A stretch of DNA of 15,483 nucleotides, taken from assembly GCA_002305715.1 (NCBI GenBank), contig DBQD01000038.1, positions 1 through 15,483 on the forward strand. The letters are read 5' to 3'. Made by a program: the position numbers and the translations under genes. Source of the DNA: Proteiniphilum sp. UBA1403. GTDB lineage: Bacteria; Bacteroidota; Bacteroidia; Bacteroidales; Dysgonomonadaceae. This document shows, in pieces, positions 1-7,510 of this stretch. The notes under the pieces were generated by a model. That model was not told the DNA's origin. It was given only the letters and a program-made list of their open reading frames with translations, and searched no databases. The stretch's first letter is position 1. Each line of letters begins with the position of its first letter.

Positions 1-470
1 ATGGGTGCATCCGGATTGGCCAATTGTAGATCCAATATATACTCTTCAAGCGTCTGACTCATATCCTGTTTATCATTTAAGAGGATACTGAGTTGTGGTC
101 CCGCATTGACAATAAATCGCAGTTTATTACCGAAATACACATGTGTGAGGACTGGTATTTCAAGATAATTCAACGTTCTACTGTATGAATGATCCAGTTC
201 AGAATCAAATTCTTCCCTCCACCCCCTTTGTGAATAATTCACTTCGGTAATTAATCCTAAATGTTTCTCTGTGATAACTTTGGCCGATATTCCTCCAACC
301 TTCCCCACCATGAACGATTGCTGGATGGTAGGCATAAAATCCAAAGATGTTGACATCGCACCGCCTCCCACTCCAAGGTAGAATTCAGTTTTAAAGGTGT
401 CTTTCTTCTGTGCAAAGACTGGATTGATGCAACTTAGGGCAAAAAAGAGAATCGGTAATAAAGATCTCAT
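1..470 (-). CDS. PorT-like outer-membrane beta-barrel protein, partial (3' end beyond left edge)
   Basis: I translated this gene directly from the minus strand: an open frame starts with ATG at 470-468 and runs about 156 codons to the window edge without a stop. The N-terminus is a hydrophobic signal peptide ending VFA-QKK (cleavage after about residue 20). A weak lipobox-like ALSC lies inside it, but signal peptidase I cleavage looks likelier. The mature part has alternating strand-like segments, including a glycine-rich first strand (FYLGVGGG) and the motifs NYLEIPVL and FIVNAGPQLSILL, which are typical of the Bacteroidota outer-membrane beta-barrel families related to PorT. A role as an eight-strand-type barrel in the outer membrane is inferred; no specific function can be assigned. 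Its ATG overlaps the TGA of the upstream LysM gene (ATGA), so the two are almost certainly cotranscribed and translationally coupled. Confidence 0.82.
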   Translation of the reverse strand, partial: MRSLLPILFFALSCINPVFAQKKDTFKTEFYLGVGGGAMSTSLDFMPTIQQSFMVGKVGGISAKVITEKHLGLITEVNYSQRGWREEFDSELDHSYSRTLNYLEIPVLTHVYFGNKLRFIVNAGPQLSILLNDKQDMSQTLEEYILDLQLANPDAP

Positions 471-2464
471 AGACTTTTGTCGGTTTGGTAAATTCTTCCG
501 TTGGTATCGTAGTGAATAAAATAGAGTCCCTCATTTAGTAGGCCTCCCCAATTATTCATCCGCTCAAAGTGAAATGGGAATTGGAGTGTGCTAATGCGTA
601 CTCTATTGATATCTTGTTCGAAGCGAGTGCCAAATCGGTACAAAGCTGTCAAGAAATAGAGAGCGGTGTCATACCCCCACATACTGTAGGAAGGATGGGT
701 ATCCATTGGATTTCGTCCATACCATTTGTTAAAATTACGGATAAAAGTAGCGGTATGGGGATTTGTTTTATCCACAAAGAACGTAGTATAGATGTAGGTG
801 CCAAACAAATGATAGTCGGCAATCTGATCAGTAAATGTCTGCCATTCCGGATAGCCAAATAGACGAATGACACTGAGCGAATCGGTTTCTCTCACCTCCT
901 TCAATTCACTAATCAACTGACGGAGTGTGTGGGAGTCAGCTGAAGTGGGAAGTATCACGTTTTCCTTACCGGGTTTTAGGAAAGGAAGGATAGTGCTGTT
1001 CGTTGTTTCTGAGAGCGGGATCGACTCATACCGTACACCATTTTCCCGCAAAAGCCTCTGAAGCTCTGTTATAAACTCTTTCTTATCGTTTTGGCCACCT
1101 GTCGCAAAGATTATGTTTGCATTGCGGAATGACTGTACAAATGCCGCTGAAGCTTTGGTGTTTGTAACACTGATAAGAGGGTTTACCTGGAACATATTTC
1201 CATTGTTCAATACCTCTCCGTTACTTTGAGAGAAGGGAACTACATATTTGATGTTATTCGAACGGGAAAAGTCAGATAACAGCCGAATCTGCGCATCGTT
1301 CACTCCTCCTATGACAAGATTAAGCGAGCGCATTTCAATCGTCTCAAGCAAGCTTCTCAACTTACGCGTATCGTCTCCTTGGCCTATTTCGAACACAAAT
1401 AATTCCAAATTGACGCCGCTGTTTTTCAGCTCATCCACTGCCAATAGAAAACCTTCGTAGTACTCTTGTAAGCGAAGGTGCCCCTTACCTGTCTCATCGA
1501 GAAAGGGCAACAACAGGCCTACACGCATCACATCCACTCGATTGGTTGGCATATTCTTCATCAACAGGCGATTTGCTTCGTTCTCACGTGAACGGGAATC
1601 TCTCTCAAGTAGACTCCGTTTAACCGGTATAACAAGGTCCATATTGGCTTTCAGTCCTGCTGTTACCTTGGGATTCAATCTCTCTATTTCAGCGACTTCA
1701 ACCTGATAATTGCGTGCAATGCTGTATAGAGTCTCCCCCTTTTGTACACTATGTGTAATGTTTTTTGTCTGAAATTCAAATGGAGGAACTACTTCATACG
1801 ATTCAAAGAAAGGAATACGGATAATCTTACCTATTTGAAAAGTCTCGGCCGACAAGCCCGGGTTTGCTAATATCACATCTTCTGGTTTCAGAGAATATGC
1901 TCTAGCAACTGAATAGAGTGTCTCTTTGGGCAGTATGGTGTGGTAACGATAGTTCTCCTCTTTCTCTTCACTGATTACACGTCGTTGTGGGATTGTAAGA
2001 ATCTGTCCCACTCCAATACCCTCTCCGGCACCGGGGTTTAACCGAATAATATCATCTACCGAGGTATGGTACATATTAGAAATACTATACAATGTCTCAC
2101 CTTTCGACACGGTATGTTGAAAAGCAAAATTCTGATCCCTCAATTCTACAGTAACAGGTTGTGTAGAATCAGGCGTAAAAACACGCCAACTATTTTCATC
2201 GTTTACGGGGATTAGTAGCTCCTGTCCATTTTTCAACCCAGAACTTGCATCGGGATTATGGCGAATGATCTCTGCAATTGGAACAGCAAATAAGCGGGAG
2301 ATGGCATAGAGACCTTCACCCGTTTGAACTTTGTATTTAAAATATCGCTGTCCATTCAGTGTCACTGTTTCGTATGGTCTCTCTTGTGCTTGCATGGGTT
2401 GAAAACCCGTATACAACAAGCACATCAACACAAATATCGGGGTGAGAAAAAAAATGTTACGCAT
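467..2464 (-). CDS. Secreted protein with four LysM repeats and a type I periplasmic-binding-like domain
   Basis: 665 residues. A signal peptide (about 1-26, ending MQA-QE) has no good lipobox, so the protein is probably soluble in the periplasm. Four LysM repeats follow at about 44-87, 116-159, 174-218 and 237-281; each has the YxVxxGETLYSIA-like opening and a closing IP (LIPV, TIPQ, RIPF, VIPV). LysM binds N-acetylglucosamine-containing glycan, here presumably peptidoglycan. After a charged linker (283-310), residues 312-665 look like a type I periplasmic-binding-protein fold (opening MRVGLLLPF, then EYYEGFLLAVDEL, LVIGGVND and SYSMWGYDTALYFL), as in amino-acid ABC transporter binding proteins and LpoA. 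No transporter genes lie nearby, so a wall-associated sensor or peptidoglycan-synthesis regulator is at least as likely as solute uptake; that is inference. It is first in a pair with the overlapping barrel gene, and a -7 element lies about 45 bases upstream. Confidence 0.85.
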   Translation of the reverse strand: MRNIFFLTPIFVLMCLLYTGFQPMQAQERPYETVTLNGQRYFKYKVQTGEGLYAISRLFAVPIAEIIRHNPDASSGLKNGQELLIPVNDENSWRVFTPDSTQPVTVELRDQNFAFQHTVSKGETLYSISNMYHTSVDDIIRLNPGAGEGIGVGQILTIPQRRVISEEKEENYRYHTILPKETLYSVARAYSLKPEDVILANPGLSAETFQIGKIIRIPFFESYEVVPPFEFQTKNITHSVQKGETLYSIARNYQVEVAEIERLNPKVTAGLKANMDLVIPVKRSLLERDSRSRENEANRLLMKNMPTNRVDVMRVGLLLPFLDETGKGHLRLQEYYEGFLLAVDELKNSGVNLELFVFEIGQGDDTRKLRSLLETIEMRSLNLVIGGVNDAQIRLLSDFSRSNNIKYVVPFSQSNGEVLNNGNMFQVNPLISVTNTKASAAFVQSFRNANIIFATGGQNDKKEFITELQRLLRENGVRYESIPLSETTNSTILPFLKPGKENVILPTSADSHTLRQLISELKEVRETDSLSVIRLFGYPEWQTFTDQIADYHLFGTYIYTTFFVDKTNPHTATFIRNFNKWYGRNPMDTHPSYSMWGYDTALYFLTALYRFGTRFEQDINRVRISTLQFPFHFERMNNWGGLLNEGLYFIHYDTNGRIYQTDKSL

Positions 2465-2507
2465 TTCAACAGTTTTAGGTGAAGTTGATTACACAACTTT
2501 TAACGGA

Positions 2508-2515
2508 CAAAAATA
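2508..2515 (-). promoter_or_regulatory. Bacteroidota-type -7 element upstream of the LysM gene
   Basis: Read on the minus strand the sequence is TATTTTTG, a full match to TAnnTTTG. Transcription would begin near 2503, giving a leader of about 40 bases before the ATG at 2464. I see no clear -33 TTTG/TTG at the usual spacing. An inverted repeat overlaps this element. Confidence 0.5.
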
Positions 2516-2538
2516 GGAAATTTTATTTGATTCCTATT
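2512..2538. repeat. 8-bp perfect inverted repeat overlapping the LysM-gene promoter
   Basis: AATAGGAA (2512-2519) and TTCCTATT (2531-2538) are exact reverse complements with an 11-base A/T-rich spacer. The left arm covers part of the TATTTTTG element, so this could be an operator for a repressor. It could also be chance in A/T-rich DNA. The rest of the 2465-2625 gap between this gene and dnaB is A/T-rich and holds only a small 5-1-5 dyad at 2612-2622; I see no strong terminator after dnaB. Confidence 0.35.
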
Positions 2539-2625
2539 ACTCAATTCCATCGCTTAGGCATTGTTTGACAGTAATTAATCTATTTAAACAGAATAATAAT
2601 TCCCAATGTGCTACATTATGTATCT

Positions 2626-4161
2626 TTAAAATGGTAGGGGCTCATTATTCTGCTGGGATAGAAAAGCAGCTGGATCTGAAGCATCATTTATATTATTGGC
2701 ACTCTTAACCTGACTGTTCATTCGCGATGGCAGCTCCACATATTTCTGTCCCACTGTATAGTCATCTAAATTCTTGAAGCGAGCATACTCGTTATCGAAT
2801 CGCAAATTGGCAATACCGGTTGGACCGTTACGGTGCTTAGCAACAATGATTTCTGCGATACCCACCAAAGAATTACCTCTTTCATCTTCAGTAATTCGAT
2901 AATATTCGGGGCGGTGAATGAAGCATACAATATCGGCGTCCTGTTCAATAGCACCCGACTCACGAAGGTCGGCCAACTGTGGACGCTTTCCCTCAGCTCC
3001 CTGTCGTGTTTCCACTCCACGGTTCAACTGCGAAAGGGCAATGATTGGAATGTTCAACTCTTTGGCTAACCCCTTCAATGAACGAGAAATCATACTTACT
3101 TCCTGTTCGCGGCTGCCAAAACTCATACCACTGGCGTTCATCAACTGCAAGTAGTCAATGATTAATAACTTCACCTTATGCTCCCGCACAAGTCGGCGCG
3201 CTTTAGTACGCAATTCAAATACCGACAAACTGGGTGTATCATCAATATAAATAGGAGCATTATAAAGGAACTTGTGATTTTTATCCAAACGCTCCCACTC
3301 ATCATCGGAGAGTCGCCCGCTTTTGATACTTTCACCTTTTATCTGGCATACATTTACAATGAGACGGTTCACAAGCTGTACGTTCGACATTTCCAACGAG
3401 AAAAGGCCGACCGGGTTCTTAAAATCGAGTGCAATATTTTTGGCCATTGAGAGTACGAATGCTGTCTTTCCCATAGCAGGACGAGCAGCAATAATGACCA
3501 AGTCGGAGTTTTGCCAACCTGAGGTCATTTTGTCCAGCTCCTTAAACCCCGTTGGCAATCCACTCATCCCATCTTTGCGATTGGCCGCAACTTGAATGTT
3601 TTCCATTGCCTCTTTAATTACCGGATTGATCTGGATCACATCCTTCTTCACATTTCGTTGAGAAATCTCAAAGAGCCGTCCCTCCGTCTCCTGCATCAGA
3701 TCATCCACATCGACTGTCTCATCGAATGCATGCTGCGACACTTCCGAGGAGAATGATATCAACTCTCTAGCCAAATACTTCTGAGCAATGATGCGTGCGT
3801 GATATTCAATATGTGCTGCTGAGGCTACCTTTTCCGATAGTTCTGCCACATATACAGCACCACCGGCTGACTCCAATTCTCCCTTCCGTTTCAACTCCTC
3901 TACTACAGTTAGCACATCCACCGGCTTTTGTTGCATAGCGAGCCCCTGAATGGCGTCGTAAATAAGTTGATGTGCGGGATCATAAAAACTTTCCGGTTTC
4001 AATATTTCGCTTATAATAGAGTAGGCATCTTTCTCGAGCATAAGTGCGCCCAATACAGCCTCTTCCAATTCTCTGGCCTGCGGTGGTAGCTTCCCAATCT
4101 CGGGAGATAACACTGTCTTCTCAACTACTTTTACTGCCGGTTTACGTTTTTGTTTCTCCAT
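2626..4161 (-). CDS. dnaB: Replicative DNA helicase DnaB
   Basis: 511 residues, a normal length with no intein. DnaB is the hexameric, ATP-driven helicase that unwinds DNA at the replication fork. The N-terminal domain (about 24-125) starts PPQARELEEAVLGALM, the usual DnaB_N opening. After the linker, the RecA-like domain (about 198-470) shows GLPTGFKELD, Walker A ARPAMGKT (226-233, Lys232), SLEMS (255-259), Walker B LLIIDYLQL (Asp336), the REQEVSMISRSLKGLAKEL helix, the QLADLRESGAIEQDAD loop (395-410) and AKHRNGPTG, carrying the likely arginine finger (Arg444). The first 20 residues are a basic extension (EKQKRKPAVKVVEK); the tail after about 480 is polar and low in complexity. The ATG at 4161-4159 is the only sensible start. 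The gene stands alone; weak TAACTTTA (4197-4190) and TCAATTTG (4186-4179) sequences on the minus strand are possible -7 elements. Confidence 0.98.
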   Translation of the reverse strand: MEKQKRKPAVKVVEKTVLSPEIGKLPPQARELEEAVLGALMLEKDAYSIISEILKPESFYDPAHQLIYDAIQGLAMQQKPVDVLTVVEELKRKGELESAGGAVYVAELSEKVASAAHIEYHARIIAQKYLARELISFSSEVSQHAFDETVDVDDLMQETEGRLFEISQRNVKKDVIQINPVIKEAMENIQVAANRKDGMSGLPTGFKELDKMTSGWQNSDLVIIAARPAMGKTAFVLSMAKNIALDFKNPVGLFSLEMSNVQLVNRLIVNVCQIKGESIKSGRLSDDEWERLDKNHKFLYNAPIYIDDTPSLSVFELRTKARRLVREHKVKLLIIDYLQLMNASGMSFGSREQEVSMISRSLKGLAKELNIPIIALSQLNRGVETRQGAEGKRPQLADLRESGAIEQDADIVCFIHRPEYYRITEDERGNSLVGIAEIIVAKHRNGPTGIANLRFDNEYARFKNLDDYTVGQKYVELPSRMNSQVKSANNINDASDPAAFLSQQNNEPLPF

Positions 4162-4447
4162 TCCTATGTTGCTTTTTACAAATTGAAGGTAAAGTTAGAG
4201 AAGTTATTCATTCTTATGAAAAATTAGTCGGAGCTTTCATTCTCAAGTTATGAACATGTACTGTTGAAAACTTTTCTACGGCAGCAATGTATCTGCATTC
4301 AACAATTATAGCTAAAATTGAACTTTGCACCCATAAACTTGTTATAAATTATAATCGTATACTATTAATGGCTCCATGAATATTCATGCCAAAGGGAAGA
4401 CCTTATGCAACTGATCGTATATATTATAACCCTAAATAATTTAATGT
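4162..4447. promoter_or_regulatory. Divergent dnaB/katA intergenic control region
   Basis: This 286-base A/T-rich stretch has no credible coding frame and must hold promoters for dnaB (leftward) and katA (rightward). On the plus strand the nearest thing to a -7 element is GAACTTTG (4320-4327), one base off TAnnTTTG; it would give katA a leader of more than 100 bases. Within that leader lie TTATAA-A-TTATAA (4342-4354), a 14-bp palindrome (4375-4388) and two copies of ATCGTATA 60 bases apart (4354-4361 and 4414-4421). The TTATAA pair resembles, but is two bases shorter than, a PerR box, so I do not call one. Confidence 0.45.
4375..4388. promoter_or_regulatory. Perfect 14-bp palindrome upstream of katA (candidate operator)
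   Basis: CATGAATATTCATG is its own reverse complement; symmetry stops at the next base on each side. It is centred about 67 bases before the katA ATG and about 220 bases from the dnaB start. Such a dyad fits the half-sites of a dimeric regulator, and peroxide regulators commonly control catalase genes, but the sequence does not identify which protein would bind. It would also form a short hairpin if transcribed. Confidence 0.4.
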
Positions 4448-5953
4448 ATGAATGCAGAAGAACTAAAAAAGAAAAAGGACAAGGAAAATCAGGCAAAAAT
4501 GACAACCGTAGCCGGCGCACCCGTGGGTAACAATCAGGATGCAATGACAGCCGGCCCGAGAGGCCCAATGATGCTACAGGATGTTTGGTTTTTGGAAAAA
4601 CTGGCTCATTTCGATCGGGAAGTCATTCCAGAAAGACGCATGCACGCCAAAGGATCGGGAGCATTCGGCACCTTTACCGTAACACACGACATCACCAAGT
4701 ACACCAAAGCAAAATTATTCTCGGAAATAGGGAAACAGACAGAAATGTTTGTCCGTTTCTCCACCGTTGCTGGAGAACGCGGTGCCGCCGATGCCGAAAG
4801 AGATATTCGCGGTTTTGCGATGAAATTCTACACCGAGGAAGGGAACTGGGATTTGGTGGGAAATAACACACCCGTATTTTTCTTTCGTGATCCACTGAAG
4901 TTTCCCGATCTAAATCATGCAGTGAAACGTGACCCACACACAAACCTGCGCAGCCCAAACAACAACTGGGATTTTTGGACAAACCTACCCGAGGCACTGC
5001 ATCAGGTTACCATAACTATGAGCGACAGGGGTATTCCGCGCAGTTACCGCCACATGCACGGTTTTGGAAGTCATACATTCAGCTTCATCAACGCCGAGAA
5101 TCAACGTCACTGGGTAAAATTTCATTTCGTAACACAGCAAGGCATAGAGAATCTGACCGATGAAGAAGCGTGTGAACTGATCGGCAAAGATCGCGAAAGC
5201 CATCAACGCGACCTCTTCGAAGCCATTGGTAATGGAAATTTCCCTAAATGGAAGATGTACATTCAGATAATGACCGAAGAGCAAGCCGAACAAATGCCAT
5301 ACAATCCATTCGACCTGACCAAGGTTTGGTATAAGGGCGACTTCCCACTTATTCCTGTGGGTGAGTTTGAACTCAATCGCAATCCTGACAACTATTTCCA
5401 AGATGTTGAACAGGCTGCCTTCAATCCGGCAAATGTGGTACCGGGCATCGGCTTCTCTCCAGACAAGATGTTGCAAGGCCGACTCTTCTCCTATGGCGAC
5501 GCACAACGTTATCGTCTTGGCGTGAACCATCACCAGATACCGGTAAACAGCCCAAAGGGCGTAAAAGGTGGATACAATTCGTTCCATCGCGACGGGATGA
5601 TGCGTGTAGACGGCAATCATGGCGCTACATTACACTATGAACCTAACAGTTACAACGTATGGAACGAGCAGCCGGAGCATAATGAACCTGTACAAAAGGT
5701 TAATGGAGACATCAAAAGGTGGGACTTCCGCCAAGACGACGACAACTACTACGAACAGCCAGGTAAACTGTTCCGACTGATGAAACCGGATGAACAGCAG
5801 CGTCTCTTTGAAAATACAGCCCGCAATATGGGCGACTGCGACGAGATCATCAAAATACGCCATATCGGAAACTGCTTCAAGGCTGATCCTGCATACGGCA
5901 GAGGTGTTGCTGATGCTCTTGGTATCTCATACAGCAAAGCAGGAATTGAGTAA
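4448..5953 (+). CDS. katA: Monofunctional haem catalase
   Basis: 501 residues, typical of small-subunit catalases. The enzyme converts two H2O2 to O2 and water, in the cytoplasm. Catalytic residues are visible: distal His66 in RRMHAKGSGAFG, distal Asn139 in LVGNNTPVFFFRDP, and haem-ligating Tyr349 in GRLFSYGDAQRYRLG, with Arg345 just before it. RFSTVAGERGAADAERDIRGFA (about 103-124) and GIPRSYRHMHGFGSHTFSFIN (about 195-215) are catalase signatures. There is no C-terminal flavodoxin-like domain, so it is not a large-subunit type. The N-terminus is lysine-rich (MNAEELKKKKDKENQAK). ATG 4448 is kept as start, but Met18 (ATG at 4499), with purine-rich AAGGAAAA shortly before it, is a plausible alternative that leaves the conserved TAGPRGP segment intact. 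The gene stands alone, divergent from dnaB and closed by a terminator; inducible peroxide defence in an anaerobe is the expected role. Confidence 0.97.
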   Translation: MNAEELKKKKDKENQAKMTTVAGAPVGNNQDAMTAGPRGPMMLQDVWFLEKLAHFDREVIPERRMHAKGSGAFGTFTVTHDITKYTKAKLFSEIGKQTEMFVRFSTVAGERGAADAERDIRGFAMKFYTEEGNWDLVGNNTPVFFFRDPLKFPDLNHAVKRDPHTNLRSPNNNWDFWTNLPEALHQVTITMSDRGIPRSYRHMHGFGSHTFSFINAENQRHWVKFHFVTQQGIENLTDEEACELIGKDRESHQRDLFEAIGNGNFPKWKMYIQIMTEEQAEQMPYNPFDLTKVWYKGDFPLIPVGEFELNRNPDNYFQDVEQAAFNPANVVPGIGFSPDKMLQGRLFSYGDAQRYRLGVNHHQIPVNSPKGVKGGYNSFHRDGMMRVDGNHGATLHYEPNSYNVWNEQPEHNEPVQKVNGDIKRWDFRQDDDNYYEQPGKLFRLMKPDEQQRLFENTARNMGDCDEIIKIRHIGNCFKADPAYGRGVADALGISYSKAGIE

Positions 5954-5971
5954 TACTCTCTCATTGAGATT

Positions 5972-6013
5972 GGTTTCATCCTATATAAGGAGTTAATGAT
6001 ACCGGATGAAACC
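5972..6013. repeat. 10-bp perfect inverted repeat after katA (hairpin 1)
   Basis: GGTTTCATCC (5972-5981) pairs exactly with GGATGAAACC (6004-6013) around a 22-base loop. No T-run follows, so this is not a classic intrinsic terminator. It starts 18 bases after the katA stop and may protect the mRNA 3' end or assist the adjacent terminator. A smaller dyad, TCTCA-T-TGAGA, lies just before it at 5959-5969. Confidence 0.6.
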
Positions 6014-6025
6014 CAACATCCAATA

Positions 6026-6070
6026 AAACCCGGTCTCGGTCTAATACCGACTGACCGGGTTTACTTTATT
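6026..6070 (+). terminator. Intrinsic terminator of katA
   Basis: AAACCCGGTC (6026-6035) pairs perfectly with GACCGGGTTT (6053-6062). Inside, TCGGT (6036-6040) pairs with ACCGA (6046-6050) around loop CTAAT, leaving only a CT bulge: 15 base pairs in all. TTACTTTATT follows on the plus strand. The A-rich flank on the other side (AATAAAA) would give a T-run on the minus strand too, so it could work in both directions. Confidence 0.85.
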
Positions 6071-6123
6071 ATGGTATAAAAATATTTGAAAACAATTTAC
6101 GCCCCAAATTACCTGAATTTGTC

Positions 6124-6131
6124 TATTTTTG
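6124..6131 (+). promoter_or_regulatory. Bacteroidota-type -7 element upstream of the cysteine desulfidase gene
   Basis: TATTTTTG is a full match to TAnnTTTG. Transcription would start near 6136, some 22 bases before the GTG at 6158. The element lies inside the reading frame if translation were started at the TTG at 6086, which argues against that longer protein. No convincing -33 element is visible. Confidence 0.6.
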
Positions 6132-6157
6132 TGCCTCTAACCACAAAAAATAACAAC

Positions 6158-7441
6158 GTGCTTTTCAAAGAAGAGAGAGAGCAGATTAAACTTCTGATGC
6201 AGCGTGAAATCATTCCAGCAATTGGCTGCACAGAGCCCATAGCCGTATCCTTGTGTACTGCAAAAGCAACCGAAGTATTGGGCTGTGAGCCTGAACGAAT
6301 TAGTGTGTTCTTGAGTGCAAATATCATCAAGAACGCCATGGGAGTGGGTATTCCGGGTACTGGGATGAACGGTCTTCCCATTGCTATAGCGTTGGGTGCA
6401 TTGCGGGGAAAATCAGAAAATGGGTTGGAACTTCTTAGGGATCTTACTCCGGAAGAGATAGAGAAAGGGAAACGATATACAGAGGAAAGAAAAATACAGA
6501 TCAAACTAAAAGATCGCATACCTGATAAATTGTACATTGAGGTACATTGTATGGGAGGTGGCGATATCGCTAAAGCTATCATCCGAGGGAATCACACACT
6601 TTTCACCTATATCGAACGGAACGGAGAGATTCTTGTTAAACATGATGCTGTGCTTACAGAGGAATCAGATCACAACAATCATCTCACCTTCAAAAAGATA
6701 TTTGAATATGCCATCGACTCACCACTCGACGAGTTGCGATTTATTCTTGATGCAGCTGAGATGAACAAAAAAGCAGCTGAGGTATCTCAAAGTGGCAATT
6801 ATGGTCACAATGTAGCGAAATATTTGCTGGACGAAAAAGGATTACTTTTATTTGGCGACAACCTGCATACACGTATGGTGGCTTCAACTGCTGCTGCTTG
6901 CGACGTAAGAATGGCCGGTGCACCGGTCGCCGTAATGAGTAACAGTGGTAGCGGAAACCAGGGTATTGCTGCCACCTTGCCAGTGGTAACATATGCCGAA
7001 CAGATGAAATCTTCGGAGGAACAACTTATCAGGGCACTTGTTCTAAGTAACCTGACCATGATTTACATCAAGCAGCATCTTGGACGTTTATCGGCACTGT
7101 GCGGTTGTGTTGTAGCCTCCACCGGTGCTAGCAGTGGAATAACATGGTTAATGGGGGGCAACTACGAACAGGTTACCTATTCCATTAAAAATATGATTGC
7201 CAACATTACCGGAATGATATGTGATGGAGCCAAGCCTAGTTGTGCACTTAAAATTGCAAGTGGTGTCTCCACAGCCACACTCTCTGCGTTGATGGCCATG
7301 AAGAATGAGGTCGTCACAGCTCAGGAAGGAATAATAGATGACGATGTGGATCAGACAATTCGCAACCTAGCACTGATTGGTAACAAGGGTATGGGAGAGA
7401 CCGACCGGATCGTAATGGATATTCTGACACAAAAGTCGTAA
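6158..7441 (+). CDS. cdsB: L-cysteine desulfidase / L-serine dehydratase-like Fe-S protein (UPF0597, YhaM/CdsB family)
   Basis: 427 residues from GTG 6158; YhaM-family proteins are about 430-440. The family breaks L-cysteine to pyruvate, ammonia and H2S, or acts on serine, using a [4Fe-4S] cluster instead of PLP. Visible hallmarks: IGCTEPIAVSL near the N-terminus (Cys24, GCTEP), NIIKNAMGVGIPGTGMNGLPIA, AAEMN, MSNSGSGNQGIAATLPVV, LSALCGCVVASTGASSGI and ITGMICDGAKPSCALK; the conserved cysteines in these segments are the likely cluster ligands. Start choice: the frame is open back to TTG 6086, but that leader (KTIYAPNYLNLSIFVPL) has no counterpart in the family and contains the -7 promoter element. 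GTG 6158 begins LFKEEREQIKLLMQREIIPA, the expected length before GCTEP. The gene lies between the katA terminator and a separate dsbD promoter, so is probably monocistronic. Whether cysteine or serine is the real substrate cannot be told. Confidence 0.9.
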   Translation: MLFKEEREQIKLLMQREIIPAIGCTEPIAVSLCTAKATEVLGCEPERISVFLSANIIKNAMGVGIPGTGMNGLPIAIALGALRGKSENGLELLRDLTPEEIEKGKRYTEERKIQIKLKDRIPDKLYIEVHCMGGGDIAKAIIRGNHTLFTYIERNGEILVKHDAVLTEESDHNNHLTFKKIFEYAIDSPLDELRFILDAAEMNKKAAEVSQSGNYGHNVAKYLLDEKGLLLFGDNLHTRMVASTAAACDVRMAGAPVAVMSNSGSGNQGIAATLPVVTYAEQMKSSEEQLIRALVLSNLTMIYIKQHLGRLSALCGCVVASTGASSGITWLMGGNYEQVTYSIKNMIANITGMICDGAKPSCALKIASGVSTATLSALMAMKNEVVTAQEGIIDDDVDQTIRNLALIGNKGMGETDRIVMDILTQKS

Positions 7442-7510
7442 CCCTATGTTATTTAACGCTACAGTACCCTTTATAACGGTTATTAACGTCCAACATATAC
7501 CCCTGTGGGT

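Noticed and set aside
3100..3500. Possible intein in dnaB
   Set aside because: The Walker A to Walker B region is uninterrupted and the protein is of normal length.
4342..4354. TTATAA-A-TTATAA as a PerR box upstream of katA
   Set aside because: It is 6-1-6 rather than the 7-1-7 PerR consensus, and TTATAA is itself a palindrome common in A/T-rich DNA.
4985..5620. A 211-codon open frame on the minus strand within katA
   Set aside because: It lies wholly antisense to a catalase with intact catalytic residues and matches no family I recognise; it is explained by katA codon usage.
6109..6582. A 157-codon minus-strand frame opposite the cysteine desulfidase gene
   Set aside because: It is a shadow of the well-supported plus-strand gene, with low-complexity serine-rich translation and no start signals.
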